Assembly: GCA_003833135.1 (NCBI GenBank)
Contig: QZLH01001028.1
Coordinates: forward strand, 12,234-46,600
Direction of reading: 5' to 3'
DNA length: 34,367 bases
From: Oehlia diaphana
Taxonomy: Eukaryota; Glomeromycota; Glomeromycetes; Glomerales; Glomeraceae
Each line of letters starts with the position of its first letter. The first letter of the stretch is position 1. The notes beneath the pieces are model-generated. The model was given only the letters and a program-made list of their open reading frames with translations. It searched no databases and was not told the origin of the DNA. This document shows positions 11,877-22,640 of this stretch, piece after piece. Both the position numbers and the translations under genes were made by a program.

Positions 11877-12122
11877 ATTCCCGATCCGGATCTACCAAAG
11901 GCAGTATGTACCCTTGAAAATTTCAAGGGTCAATTGAACTTAAAACTTGAAGAATTTTCCATAGAAAAGGGGAACAACTACTATTCGATCGGGACGAAAA
12001 TCAATTTCCAAGTTATATTTGAGAATGAGGTTCATGATGAAATTAAAAAATATAGTGCGCATAGGTGCGCATATACGCATAATGTTATTGATCACGTGTT
12101 TATTAATTCTTCGTGCAATTAA
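11877..12122 (+). pseudogene. Possible coding remnant of unknown family
   Basis: An 82-codon frame is open from 11877 to a TAA at 12120-12122. It reads PDPDLPKAVCTLENFKG and on to EFSIEKGNNYYSIGTKINF and VIFENEVHDEIKKYSAHRCA. Its base composition is less AT-biased and its residues more balanced than the surrounding spacer, so it could be an exon or a gene fragment. Within it, a Met codon occurs only at 11934. I see no splice-linked partner exon and recognise no domain. A perfect palindrome with 10-bp arms (ACCCTTGAAA / TTTCAAGGGT) lies inside it at 11910-11930. An overlapping minus-strand frame (11940-12179) is probably a shadow. Low confidence. Confidence 0.25.
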
Positions 12123-12234
12123 ATGCTTATACATTGAAATTTTTATTATTTTTACTTGCTTTTTTTTAATAAATAACAATTAAACTAATCAAAAACGTCT
12201 ATTATTTTTCTATTTAATACATTGTAAGATGATC

Positions 12235-13931
12235 TCAATTATAATGTGGCTGTTGATTATTAGGAGTGAAATAATGATTGTGAGATAATAAAAGAGAAAA
12301 TCTTCCACTCGTCCTTGAAATATTATTATTATTAAAAACTTGACTATTTCTAACCCCTAATTTGGGTGTAACTTTAAATATTTCATATTCAACAACGGAA
12401 AATCTATCATGATTTATAATTAAATGTCTTTCATAAGATTGTCTTTTGCATGAACAGCCCAACTCTAAATTAAAATTAGCGTGAGTTCCACCCATAACTA
12501 AATCACCACTTCCAAAACATGGACCTATTGCTTGAGAACATAAAACTGCTCTTGAATGTTCTTGAACTCTACTAAATACAACATTTTTTAAATCCTCTCC
12601 ATCTCCTAAAGAAAAAAGGAAACTATCTTTAGTAGTTCCCCATTTATTTGTTGAATCCCAAGAAATTGGGTTATAACCTCCAATTAATTGTCCTGTTCCA
12701 TGAATTTTTAAAACTAAAACAGTTGGCCCTTGTAAATCACATTTTGCATGAAATGCAGCAGGAGAGAATCCATCTCGACTTCCTCTTACAAGTAATTTGA
12801 ATTCATAAGGAATGTTACTATATTCGTAAGGAATATTTGTAGAATTATAAAATACATTAATATCATTTCTATCGATCCAACTTGAAATTAAAGCGGCATG
12901 TTTCGCTCTTATTAAAATTGATTCAAACCCACCTCTTCTTGGTGGCATTAAAGAAGGAGGCCTTGGACAATCCGGAACCATGTGATATTTCATAACGTCT
13001 TTATAAAGTGATTTAGGTAGAATACCTTTATATGGTACTATCTTATTAAAAAAATCTTTTGATGAAATTTGAAAAATTCTAATTAAAGGAATACATTGTT
13101 GTATCGTAGATTGTAAAGCCTTTACGTGTTCTTTTGACCATTTTGAAATATGTTCTAAGATTAAATCTGGTGTTTCAGTTGAAGCACAAGTTTGAGCTGT
13201 TCCCCATTGTATTAAATAATCCCAAACTTCAATTTCATCTAATTGTAAATCATCTCTTTGAAAAACTCTTAACAATACAGTTAAATTTACTGAAAGGTAA
13301 TCCTTTGAACTGAATAATAAAGTTGGTTCTTTACAAATTCTCTCCACACAATAATCTTGAAGTTTTTTTAGTCGATCATTTTGAAATACAGTTCGACGAA
13401 CCAAATCAAAATTTTCTTGCATCCATTCTGCTTTATATTCTATGAGATGTTGTTGAATGAATCCAAATAAATCATGTAAAATCAGTTCATCTGCTGCCAT
13501 CAATAATCTAAGAATTCCTGTTCCATCTTGTTTATCCAACGCTATTTTACCTGTGTAAATATACCTTAAAAAATTTAATTATTATTATATTTTTTTTTTT
13601 ATTAATTATTAAATTTGAAAATATATATATATATATTATAAAGTTTGAAGATGATTTTTTAACCTTACTTGAGGATAATATCAAAAATTTCGGCGGAAAT
13701 GTTTGGCTTTTTAAATATTATTACACCATCCTCTTGTGGCTTAACCCATGTTTCAGATAATGCCGTGCGAAAATAAGGACACCTAGCCCGAAGAATGCCA
13801 GAATGAGCTCGAAATGATTTTGTATTTGGTTCTTCACCAGCTTGAATGATGACATTATGGTCAACACCTTCCTCAAGAAGGTTGTTGAAATCTCGTAATA
13901 AAATCGTTGTAAAATCCGTAGACATAGACAT
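12235..13931 (-). CDS. BTB-BACK-TLDc domain protein
   Basis: Two exons, 13931-13669 and 13564-12235, flank a 104-bp intron with a GTAAGG donor. AA|G encodes Lys at the junction. The product is about 530 residues. The BTB/POZ domain spans roughly residues 15-110 (DHNVIIQAGEE, FRAHSGILRARCPYFRTALS, IYTGKIAL). It is followed by a BACK-like helical region to about 250 (CVERICKEPTLLF, DEIEVWDYLIQWG). The TLDc domain covers about residues 301-490 (FKLLVRGSRDGFSPAAFHAKC, VLKIHGTGQLIGGYNP, SFLFSLGDG, GPCFGSGDLVM). The last 40 residues are low complexity. BTB-BACK proteins are typical substrate adaptors of Cul3 ubiquitin ligases; TLDc domains are linked to oxidative-stress resistance and V-ATPase binding in other eukaryotes. 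The combination is expanded in Glomeromycotina. The target is not known. Confidence 0.9.
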
Positions 13932-14088
13932 TAAAAAATGAAAGTATAAAATTTTTTTTTGTGAGATTAATATGGCTAAAAAAAGTTAAATGAATGAACA
14001 AATGAATGATATTAGATTGTCATATGATAATCAAAATATTATTTTTTTTTTTTTTTGAGGAGTGTTATTTTCCGGTTGGGAGAAATAA

Positions 14089-14110
14089 TTTTTTTTTTTA
14101 AAAAAAAAAA
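14089..14110. repeat. T11A11 junction
   Basis: Eleven T are followed directly by eleven A, a perfect self-complementary tract. The same arrangement with T>=9 and A>=10 occurs at 707-728, 4585-4605, 6216-6241 and 28137-28156, and a longer one lies at 29459-29506. Confidence 0.95.
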
Positions 14111-14141
14111 TGGTTTTGTGGTTTGTGGAAATGAGCCTGAT

Positions 14142-14161
14142 TATATATATATATATATATA
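14142..14161. repeat. TA dinucleotide microsatellite
   Basis: This is an uninterrupted TA run of about ten units. Similar runs lie near 3525-3543, 9145-9160, 13621-13637 and 27724-27743, several of them inside introns. Confidence 0.95.
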
Positions 14162-14590
14162 GGACTACTATGGTGTGTAAGGAAAACATTGCTTACAAAT
14201 TAAAATAAACCAATATTTTATGCAGGTTGATAATTATGTGCGGTTGATTTTTCCGAAAATATTTTTCGAACTAAAATACCAAAATATTTATTTAATTTAT
14301 ATCTAAACTATTTATTATAACAATGGTTTCGGTTAAATTATCTATTTATATGTTTTTTCTTCCGAATTCTTTTCAAGAATTCCATCTATTTATATATATT
14401 TTATATTGTATGGATTCTTTGCTAAAAAATGATGTTTTGTTCATCTTTAATAAAATATCTTAATTTATCGTACATTATTTTTATTTTTATTTTTATTTTT
14501 GTTTCTAAAGAATAGGAAAGAATTAAAAAAAAAACTGCGCCACGTGGATTTTGTTTATGATCTTAAAACGGTAAATAAATAATGAACAAA

Positions 14591-16118
14591 TTAATTTGAA
14601 TGTTGTAAACTGTTTAACCAATTAATCATTATTTCATAAACATAAAAAGTAACAGCATTAACAGGCCAAGCACGAATGAGTGTAGGTATTATTCCTCTAA
14701 AAAACACGGAGATTCCTTCGGCTTGATAAGATGTTATAGCACAATCAACAATACCCTTATAATAAGGTCCATTTTGTCTAGTTAATGTTACTGTAGGTGA
14801 TACAGTTACCTTACGCTGTACAAGAGGAGTCTCTTCCGTATGTGGATTAATTGATGACGAATATTGTGTCTGTAATCGGGATTTTATAACATCTATATAT
14901 AACACACAATAACACAATACAAAACGCGTTTATAGAAGTTAATTAATTAATTTGAAATTTTGTTTAACGTCGTTCCTACCCTCAATTTAGTATCTCCATA
15001 AAGAACAATCTTTTTTTTTTCAGAAATTCTAATAATCTTAAAGTACATACCTAATGGATAAATACTACCCCAAGATAAAAGTCCTGCCATTCCACCAGCA
15101 AATAATAATTTTGAGACATTTCCACCAGAATTATCTATAGTTACTCCTAATGCTCTTTTTAATCCTTCGTATGCCCTTATGATTAATAATTAATTAATTA
15201 TTTATTTTGTTACCCGAATATTCTATAATTACATCATGTTTATTCATACTGTACGTACCAAAAATAAACACCATATCCAGGCGCATCCCGAATAATTGTT
15301 ATAAGCCCTCCCTGATAAAATCCTAATTAAAGTAAATCTTTATTAATTGATTTTGACTAAAAAGTATTCAAATTTTACGAATTATTTACCTCCAATTCCG
15401 TGGGTAAATAAAATTGATTTGAAAATGCTCCAAGTGGAAGAATTCGGATAAACTTGAGCTCTGCATTTAACCAATTCGGTTGGTGTACTTGCTAAGAAAC
15501 AAGCAACACCAGCGCCAAATCCTGCAATATATACTTGGGATAATGTCGGATTAGATGACGATTTGAAACCGTATTCTTCAAATGCTCTCATAATTCCTCC
15601 ATATGAAGCAAATAATATCGAATTCAAAAATGCCAGCCCTATGATTGGTGAACCTACACCTTTAAATAACGAACTTAACTATAAAAATTAAATGATAAAC
15701 TTGTGATATATATTAAGAGTATAAAGAAATTTAATGTTTTATTAGTTTTTCTTTTAAATAAATATTTACGCCTTCAGCTCGTTTCATTTCAATCAAAGTT
15801 CTCATAGATGATGGTATTGGTGTGCGACTATTCATGGTTGACGTAGTTTGAAGTCGCACTTTTAAGACATCTAAAGGGCTTCCAACAAGTAATCCTGCCA
15901 CCCCACTAATATATCCTATTGCATTAATTTAATTTAATTTTTTTTTTAAAAAATAAATAAATAAATAAATAGGTAAATAAATAAATTTATTTTTGAAGTA
16001 TAAAATTACCTGCAAAAAAATCATTAAAAGTTTGAGCTAATAAATCATAGAAAAAATTATTAATAAATTAGCATTATTTATTTAATAAATCGTGTTAACC
16101 TTTAGCCTATTTACCCAT
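14591..16118 (-). CDS. Mitochondrial carrier (SLC25 family)
   Basis: Seven exons: 16118-16115, 16036-16010, 15915-15770, 15678-15390, 15322-15259, 15175-15051 and 14892-14591. The product is about 318 residues, the usual carrier length. Exon 1 contributes only ATGG; this start was chosen because the splice gives MAQTFNDFFAGYISGVAGLL, the normal carrier N-terminus. Three ~100-residue repeats each carry a PX[DE]XX[KR] signature: PLDVLKVRLQ (24-33), PTELVKCRAQ (125-134) and PLDVIKSRLQ (217-226). Glycine-rich helix starts such as IAGFGAGVAC and LFAGGMAGLL are present. The family exchanges metabolites across the inner mitochondrial membrane. The sequence looks closest to the basic amino acid/carnitine-related branch (SLC25A15/20/29/45-48), but the substrate is not assigned. 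It is divergent from RABL6. Confidence 0.9.
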
Positions 16119-16502
16119 TTTTTTTTTTACTATAAAAAATTTTATAAATTTTAAGAAAAAAATGCTAAATAAATATATATATATTCCCAAATCATATCTA
16201 TCCATATATGCATAAATAAAATATAATCCTAATTAATAATTTTAACTATCCAAATACGTCGATATAAAGGTTATACGAATTTCACACTTATAATTGTCAA
16301 TTAAAAATTTTTTCACTTCTTGTTAGATTAAATTCTAGCTTTGTTGTAAACGTGTCTTTTATTTATTCGCATTCGCCACGCATTCGCAGCATTCACACAA
16401 GGTGATCCTGTTCCTGTGGAACGCAATTACCAGCATCTTCTCCATATAAACGTGATCGGTTAAAGTTAGTGTAAGCGTGAGTCCATTTGACCACACGTGA
16501 CT
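16119..16502. promoter_or_regulatory. Divergent promoter region, carrier / RABL6
   Basis: The 384 bp between the two start codons must contain both promoters. Less AT-rich than its surroundings, it carries a cluster of CATTCGC-type repeats at 16364-16396. A TATAAA at 16445-16450 lies 53 bp before the proposed RABL6 ATG, and a CACGTG E-box sits at 16494-16499. Functional assignment is inference from position. Confidence 0.45.
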
Positions 16503-16513
16503 ATGTGGTCAAA
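16486..16513. repeat. Perfect inverted repeat with E-box at the RABL6 start
   Basis: Arms TTTGACCACA (16486-16495) and TGTGGTCAAA (16504-16513) are exact reverse complements separated by 8 bases. The left arm and spacer contain CACGTG at 16494-16499. The proposed start ATG (16503-16505) spans the edge of the right arm. It could be a bound operator-like site in DNA or a small hairpin in the mRNA leader. Confidence 0.85.
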
Positions 16514-19323
16514 AAAAAATAAATTTTCCCATCAAGTTGGCGACTAAAGACTTATCTAATTTAATTAAACATTTACGAAATGGTTCGTTTTATGTACTTT
16601 ATAATTTCAATTAATATTATTTTTTTTATTGATATTTTAATTTATAGGGTAACGAACAAGCAAAAGAAGATTTACAAGATCCTTCTCTACCTCAAAATAC
16701 TTTTAAACCTATGCAAGGGAAATTTCAAAAAGGTGTCCAATATAACAGTAAGTTATTAAGTATATTTTTGTACATTACATATTTTTATTTTATTAATTCA
16801 TCATTTTTTTAGTGAAAATTATAATACGTGGTGATATTCGAACCGGAAAATCAACTTTGTGTAAATTATTGATTTATTGATTTACCTTTTATCTACATTT
16901 AATTTCTAATTGATTTGATAAAAACTTGCAAATTTAGTTAATCGATTACAAGGAGGTCCATTTAAAGAAGAATATGTAACAACGCCACAAATTGAAGTTG
17001 CAAATATACAATGGAAATATAATCAAGCAAATGATATCATCAAAGTAGAGATTTGGGATGTAGTTGATAAAGGAATCAATCCAACACCTATAAATAGAAG
17101 ACCTAATCTATCAGATGGCACGGGTCTTAAAATAGACAATAAACAAGGTCCAGTAACACCAACTTCACCTACACGATTAACAACAGAATTATCACCGGAT
17201 CAAATTGCATTAGATGCTGCAACAATCAATGTATATCGAAATACACATGGTGTAATCTTAATGTTTGATATAACAAAGAGTTGGACATTTGATTATGCTA
17301 TTAAAGAATTAAAAGTAATTCCAGAGAATATGTCTATATTACTTTTGGTATGTTAAATGAGTTATTGTTTTTATTATTTTTATTACATAGATCTAATTTT
17401 TTTGATTATTTATTATAGGGTAATTTTGGTGATTTAAGGTTGAGTATATATTATATTTTAAAGTTATCTTTTTATTATATTATTAATTTAATTATTTTAA
17501 ATGGTTTGCACATAAAGTTCGCAGCGGTCGATTACAAGATCACAAATTTATCAGTCTATAGCTGATTGTAATAGGCTTAGAGTAACTGAGTACCCTCCAG
17601 CAAACATGATTCGTTATGTTGAAACAAGTATGCTTACTGGATTTGGATTGGAATATATATACAAATATTTGGGCATCCCTTTCTTACAATTACAAAAGGA
17701 TATACTTCGTCAACAATTGGAATTAAAGACAAAAGAGCTAGTTACACTTTTAGATACACTTGATGATAGTGAACATATTTCTGCCTCTGCTCGAAAGCAA
17801 CATAGTATAACAAATGATATTCGGGATCCTAAACGTATATATAGTATATTTTATATATTATATATTTTTTTTTTTCAAATATATTTTAATATGTTTTCTT
17901 TTTGTTTATTAGTAGAGGTAGAACAAGAACAAGATAGATTAGAGCTGGAAAAATCTGCTTTGAAAGATTTATGGGACAAAGAATCTCGTGCTATATCTCA
18001 ACAAGAATCTGGTGAATCTGGTGAGAAATATCACTAATTTATATTTAAAGATATTTATTCGACGTATATATTTTTGTTTTACTATAATTATTTTAATATT
18101 AACAGTGGATGAAGAAGTGAAATCCACATCATCAACACCACCGGCATTAAATTTAGATCAACATACTATATCAAAAAGACCCAAAGCTGCTACACCCGAT
18201 ATAACTATAATTGATGAATTTGACGCGGGAGAACTTGAGGATGATTTCTTTGATGATGCACCTGATCCAAGTTTAGTTTTACCTCCCGCTCACCCACCTA
18301 AAGTTGAAGAGCAAGATGATCAAGATTCATCAAACCCAATGGTTGCTGCTGATGAAGATCTTGCTGGGAATGTAGTAAATGATATAGAAGATGACCATAA
18401 TCACAATAATGTTCGTCAATCAGTCAAATTCAATAGTGATTTGAATGATGTTTGGAAACTTCGTCTGAATAATACTGCTTCTGCCGGAAATATTGATGAT
18501 AGTAGCGATGATGATTTAATAACAGGTGCAAAGCAAATGAATTTATTGGATCGTAGACCTTCGAATGCAGCATCATTTGTTGAGAAATCGCGATTAAGTC
18601 AAGTATTAAGAGATGAGAATAATTTTGAACCATCAAAATATTCAGATGATGTTTTATCAATGATTAATGATCCTTATTCTGATAACACGGTAGTATCAAA
18701 TTCATCACAGGGACATGATAACTTTATAGACCCTTCTTTTGACATAGGAGATTATACTCCTATAGCTTTTGGAACTCCAAGTGCATATGAAGAGATTGGT
18801 GAAGGACAAGATAATCCTTGGTTGGAAAAAGATTCTAATCAACATCAACAATCAACAATAACTCAATCACGTAAAGATTATGAATTGGGAAATTCTTCAT
18901 CGGATTATCAGGTTAATATACGATTTTAATCTAATAAGTTAATTGGAAAAAAATTTTCTAACTCTTTGTTTGTTTCAGCCAACACATCAAAAGTTTCACC
19001 TTTATCATCCTAAATCATTTAGTGAGGGACCAATATCTTCCTCTCCATGGGGAGGTTTAAATAATGATAATTCACAACAAAATACAGAAGAATCATTATT
19101 AGATGCTTATATTAGAACAAAAGAACAATCAACTAATGAAACGGTAATACCAAAAAAGAAAAAGAAAAAGAAAACGAATAGTTCTAATACTAAAGAAGAA
19201 AATGATGAAAAAAAGAGAGAAAAATCTAAAAAGAAAAAACCAAAGAGTAATGAGGTTGAAATTAGTGATGATAAAGTAGCTACTAAAGAAAAGAGAAAAA
19301 GTTCTAAAAAAACAACAAAATAA
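16503..19323 (+). CDS. RABL6: RABL6/Parf-type Rab-like GTPase
   Basis: Nine exons: 16503-16535, 16648-16747, 16813-16860, 16938-17347, 17419-17438 (20 nt), 17518-17834, 17913-18020, 18106-18911 and 18979-19323. The product is about 728 residues, very close to human RABL6. The GTPase-like part has a P-loop GDIRTGKS (51-58), IIKVEIWDVVDKG near 94-106 and VILMFDITKSWTF. GNFGDL (198-203) stands where NKxD is expected, as RABL6 also deviates there. It continues with ETSMLTGFGLEYIYKYLGIPFLQLQ. The C-terminal half is acidic and disordered, with SNPMVAADEDLAG and DELDDFF-like clusters, and ends in a Lys-rich tail, as in the animal protein. Exon 1 (MWSKKNKFSHQ) is the least certain part: its donor is GTTGGC, chosen because exon 2 starts GNEQ, where the animal protein has a similar G-S/N-D/E-Q. 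RABL6 is linked to growth control and trafficking in animals; the fungal role is unknown. Confidence 0.9.
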
Positions 19324-19636
19324 ATATTTATTTAATTTATTACTTATATTTATTTGGATGATAATTTCATTTTAAATATTTTAATAATTGTAAAAATTAG
19401 TGTAATTTAATTATTTTTTGTAAATAGTTATAATAATTTAATGCACTATAAATACAAATGATTATTGACAATTAAAGAATTTGACAAATTTAACTGCGCA
19501 TGTTCGCCAAATAATAAAGTTGATCTACAGTATATCAGTATATAAAGTGGGTATGCAGGTGATCTTTTGTCACACATGAATTATTTTTTTAAGATTCAGA
19601 TTTTCAAATAATTATCTATCTGTTATGTAACTAATA
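19324..19636. promoter_or_regulatory. Spacer and probable promoter of the neurochondrin gene
   Basis: The 313 bp between the RABL6 stop and the neurochondrin start is AT-rich. A TATATAAAG at 19539-19547 lies about 90 bp before the ATG and could be a TATA element. Nothing else stands out. Confidence 0.4.
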
Positions 19637-22207
19637 ATGGCTTCTGAAACAGAACCTCAGAATGAAATTACTCGATGTCTGGATTTATTAAGTCCCGAAT
19701 CTTCCGATGATGCAAAGTTTGTTGCACTTATGCTCCTTCCTCGTTTATTACAACAAGATCAGGAAACCGTTAAACTTGTTTTTGGAGCTATGGATTTTAC
19801 ATTTTTGGAGCGTCTCATGAGAACAAGTACATAATTACAACAATTTATTTTGAATTAGGTTTGTTAAACTGATATTTCTTTAATATCTTATAATAGGCAA
19901 TTCGTCTGACAGTGAATTACCCGATAATACATTGAAAACGATTGCTGTTAATATAATATCTTGTTTTTGCGCTGTTGATGAACTTTTATCAAAACGGCAA
20001 ATTCACGCACGAATACCAACTTTATCAACTTTGTTATCTCCAGAGTATGTCATATAAGTTATTTATTATATTAATTTATATAATTCACTTACTAATTATA
20101 CTTTATTCAGAGAGAACGAAGAATTAACAAAAGATATTTTGAAGATATTTATTAGATTATCTTCTGCAAATCAAGCCATGGATCATCTTATTGACAAAAA
20201 TGTTATTTCAAGGATAATACTATGTATAACTGCTACAACGAATGGTATTGTAATAGATTTTTATGTGAATTATATAAAAGTATAATTTTACACTTCATAA
20301 ATTTACTTTTATTTATACAGATGAAGTAAGATATTTAGCGTTACAAGCTGTCTCTTACCTCACAAATAGTCTAATAACATTGACTTCTATGGGTCAATTT
20401 GTATCAGATGTAGTATCTCTTCAGGAATATACATTTACAATTCTTAACAATTTATCTTTAACTTTCCGAACAAATCAAGAAAAATTCAAATTTGACCTTT
20501 TAGATTTTTTTGTCAAAATATTTTCATACATGACAGATCAGGTATTTGCAATTTTTAGTTTTCGAAGAATTATTTCAAATTTTTTTCGTTTATTAATAAT
20601 TTGAATTTATTGAACATTGTGTAGTTTTCTCAAATTTTTTTACTTAGTAATAAAGCAAAATTAGATGAGTGGACACAAAATATCAGATTCGGATTAAAAG
20701 AAATATTAAGTAGCAAACTTGGTAAAATTTATTGTACTTAGTTTTTACTTTTCAAATTAAATTTAATTTATAAACCAATTATGGATTACTTTATCGTAGA
20801 CAATGAGAAACGTGATAAAGCTCTTACACTTGTTATGTTGTTGCTTAATCACATTGGTTTAAAGTGGTTATTTTCTCCGACTACTGATTTATCTTTAAAG
20901 CAAATTTCAAAATCTTCCGAAAAAAATGTCAATGATGAATTTAAATTTGCTAGTTTAGTAGTTCAATTATCTTGCGTTGAAATTCGTCTTATGCTAGATG
21001 AATTAGCTGAGCAACATGAAAAACAAGAATTTCAACTTGATAAGCGACATGAAGTTATGTTACCTACCTGTTATACTATTCTGGAAAGATCAATTGAATA
21101 CCTATCACAAATTGAAAATTTATTGGAATCTCAAGAAACTTCTATTGAATTAGCTGGGTTAAATCTAGATCCAGAATTATTGTTACGGTTAAAAGGAACA
21201 ATGACTGAAACATTCCGTTATATTATTGAATATTTAGTGAACGTAAAGGTAATTTAAATCATCAACATAATTAATGAGTATTATATTTAAAAATTTTATT
21301 AAAATAAAATGTTTTTATTAGGAAACTAGTCCAATTGAAAAAATTATTAGAGATGAGAGCGTTTTAGCTAGTATTCGTGTTCTTTCAGCTTGGTTTGCCG
21401 AAGAAAGTTCACTAGAAAAAGAAATCTCTCAAGCGATACCATTTTTAATTGAAATATGTCAATGTTGGTACGAATTATTAAAATTCTTAGTTTATTTATC
21501 ATTAATTAATTAAGAATTTGTAATTTAATCTTTCGCTTTTCAGTTTGAAAGATAATATGGAGGTTGATCTTGTTAAAATCGTGATACCAGCCTTTTTAAA
21601 TCTTACACCACTTGATCAACCACGTGAGGCTTTTATTACGCATGGGGGAACTCGAATAATAATAAATTATCTTATGAAATCCTGGTCAAATAAAGAAGAT
21701 TATAATAATATTTCTGATTCAGAAGTCAGCGACATACTTGGTCCTTTACAAATATTGCTTAACATTGTTGTGTCTGAGAGGGAAAAATTTATTGTAAGAA
21801 ATGAGGAAGAAATTTGGAAAATCGTAAATATAGGATTACAAATTTCACAGATTCTTGGTTGGTTATTTTTTTTTTTTTTCAATGAATTGAAATTTAAAAG
21901 AAACATTATTAAAGTATATCTTTTTAAAATAAATTTAGGACCAAAAATAAAATCCTACGAATATAAATCAAACGAAAATCAGATAATTCTTCTAGGAAAT
22001 ACCCTTTTATTTTGTCTTTTTGTTGTAACGAATACTTCACCATCATCAAATATGTTTGATAAAAATGTTATTAAAAAGATTTTTCATATAGCAAAACTAT
22101 TTTATGATGATCAAAATATCATATCACAAAGAGACGTATGGAAACAAGTTGAAGAAGTAGTATTATTAGGAAAACAAGTTTTGGATAATAATTATATTAC
22201 AATATAA
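19637..22207 (+). CDS. Neurochondrin-family protein
   Basis: Nine exons: 19637-19826, 19897-20044, 20111-20244, 20321-20541, 20625-20721, 20800-21248, 21322-21467, 21544-21857 and 21939-22207. The product is about 655 residues. Family resemblance runs along the whole length: an N-terminal LDLLSPESSDDAKFVALMLLPRLL, AMDFTFLERLMRT (compare the GFTFPNRLL of animal neurochondrin), RIPTLSTLL, RDKALTLVMLLLNHIG and SVLASIRVLSAWFAEESS followed by PFLIEIC. These are helical, armadillo-like repeats with no enzymatic motif. Neurochondrin is a cytosolic scaffold known mainly from animals, implicated in signalling and protein assembly; its fungal function is not established. The last intron (21858-21938, GTTGGT donor) is 81 bp, a multiple of three, and has no stop, so the frame also reads straight through it. 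Confidence 0.85.
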
Positions 22208-22640
22208 CAAATATAATCATAATATTCTGTATGTTGTAATATAATTTATTTTTTTTTTTTTTTGAATAGTTTTCTGATCAAATTTGGATAAACATCTTAA
22301 TCATAGGAATCATTGTATAAATTTAAATATTAAAAAAGGACTAATAAAATTTTGTACATTTAAAATATATTTATTAAATTAAGCTCTAATATTGTCTTCC
22401 ATGAAGTTTTCTATATAAGAGCTAGGTTTGATGTCAATCTTAAGCTATTCAATTTCTTTAATCTATAAGTTATTTGATTATTTATTTGTGCATTTCGATA
22501 GGTTTTGCTAATCATAAATATAAGAATCATATTAGATTTTAATGTTCTTTACTAACATGATACAATAAAAAGATTTCATTGTCTATGTTAAATATATATA
22601 TACAATACTCAACCCTATTTTTTTAATACACATTTTAATT
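22208..22640. other. Shared 3' region of neurochondrin and RRP5
   Basis: The convergent stop codons are 433 bp apart. The spacer is AT-rich with several AATAAA-like and ATTAAA-like motifs usable as poly(A) signals on either strand. No gene is seen. Confidence 0.5.

Larger units (their letters stand above)
10411..12234. other. 1.8-kb spacer with a tandem array and an open-frame remnant
   Basis: Convergent genes (F-box + and BTB -) end on either side, so this is a shared 3' region. It holds the eight-copy array at 10565-10667 and a short open frame with a perfect palindrome at 11877-12122, both listed separately. The rest is ordinary AT-rich DNA with no coding support. Confidence 0.5.
13932..14590. 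other. Spacer between BTB-TLDc and carrier genes
   Basis: This is the 5' flank of the BTB gene and the 3' flank of the carrier. It contains a T11A11 junction at 14089-14110 and a TA microsatellite at 14142-14161. Nothing coding is seen. Confidence 0.5.

Noticed and set aside
18430..18660. Minus-strand open frame inside RABL6
   Set aside because: Antisense shadow of the acidic-region exon.
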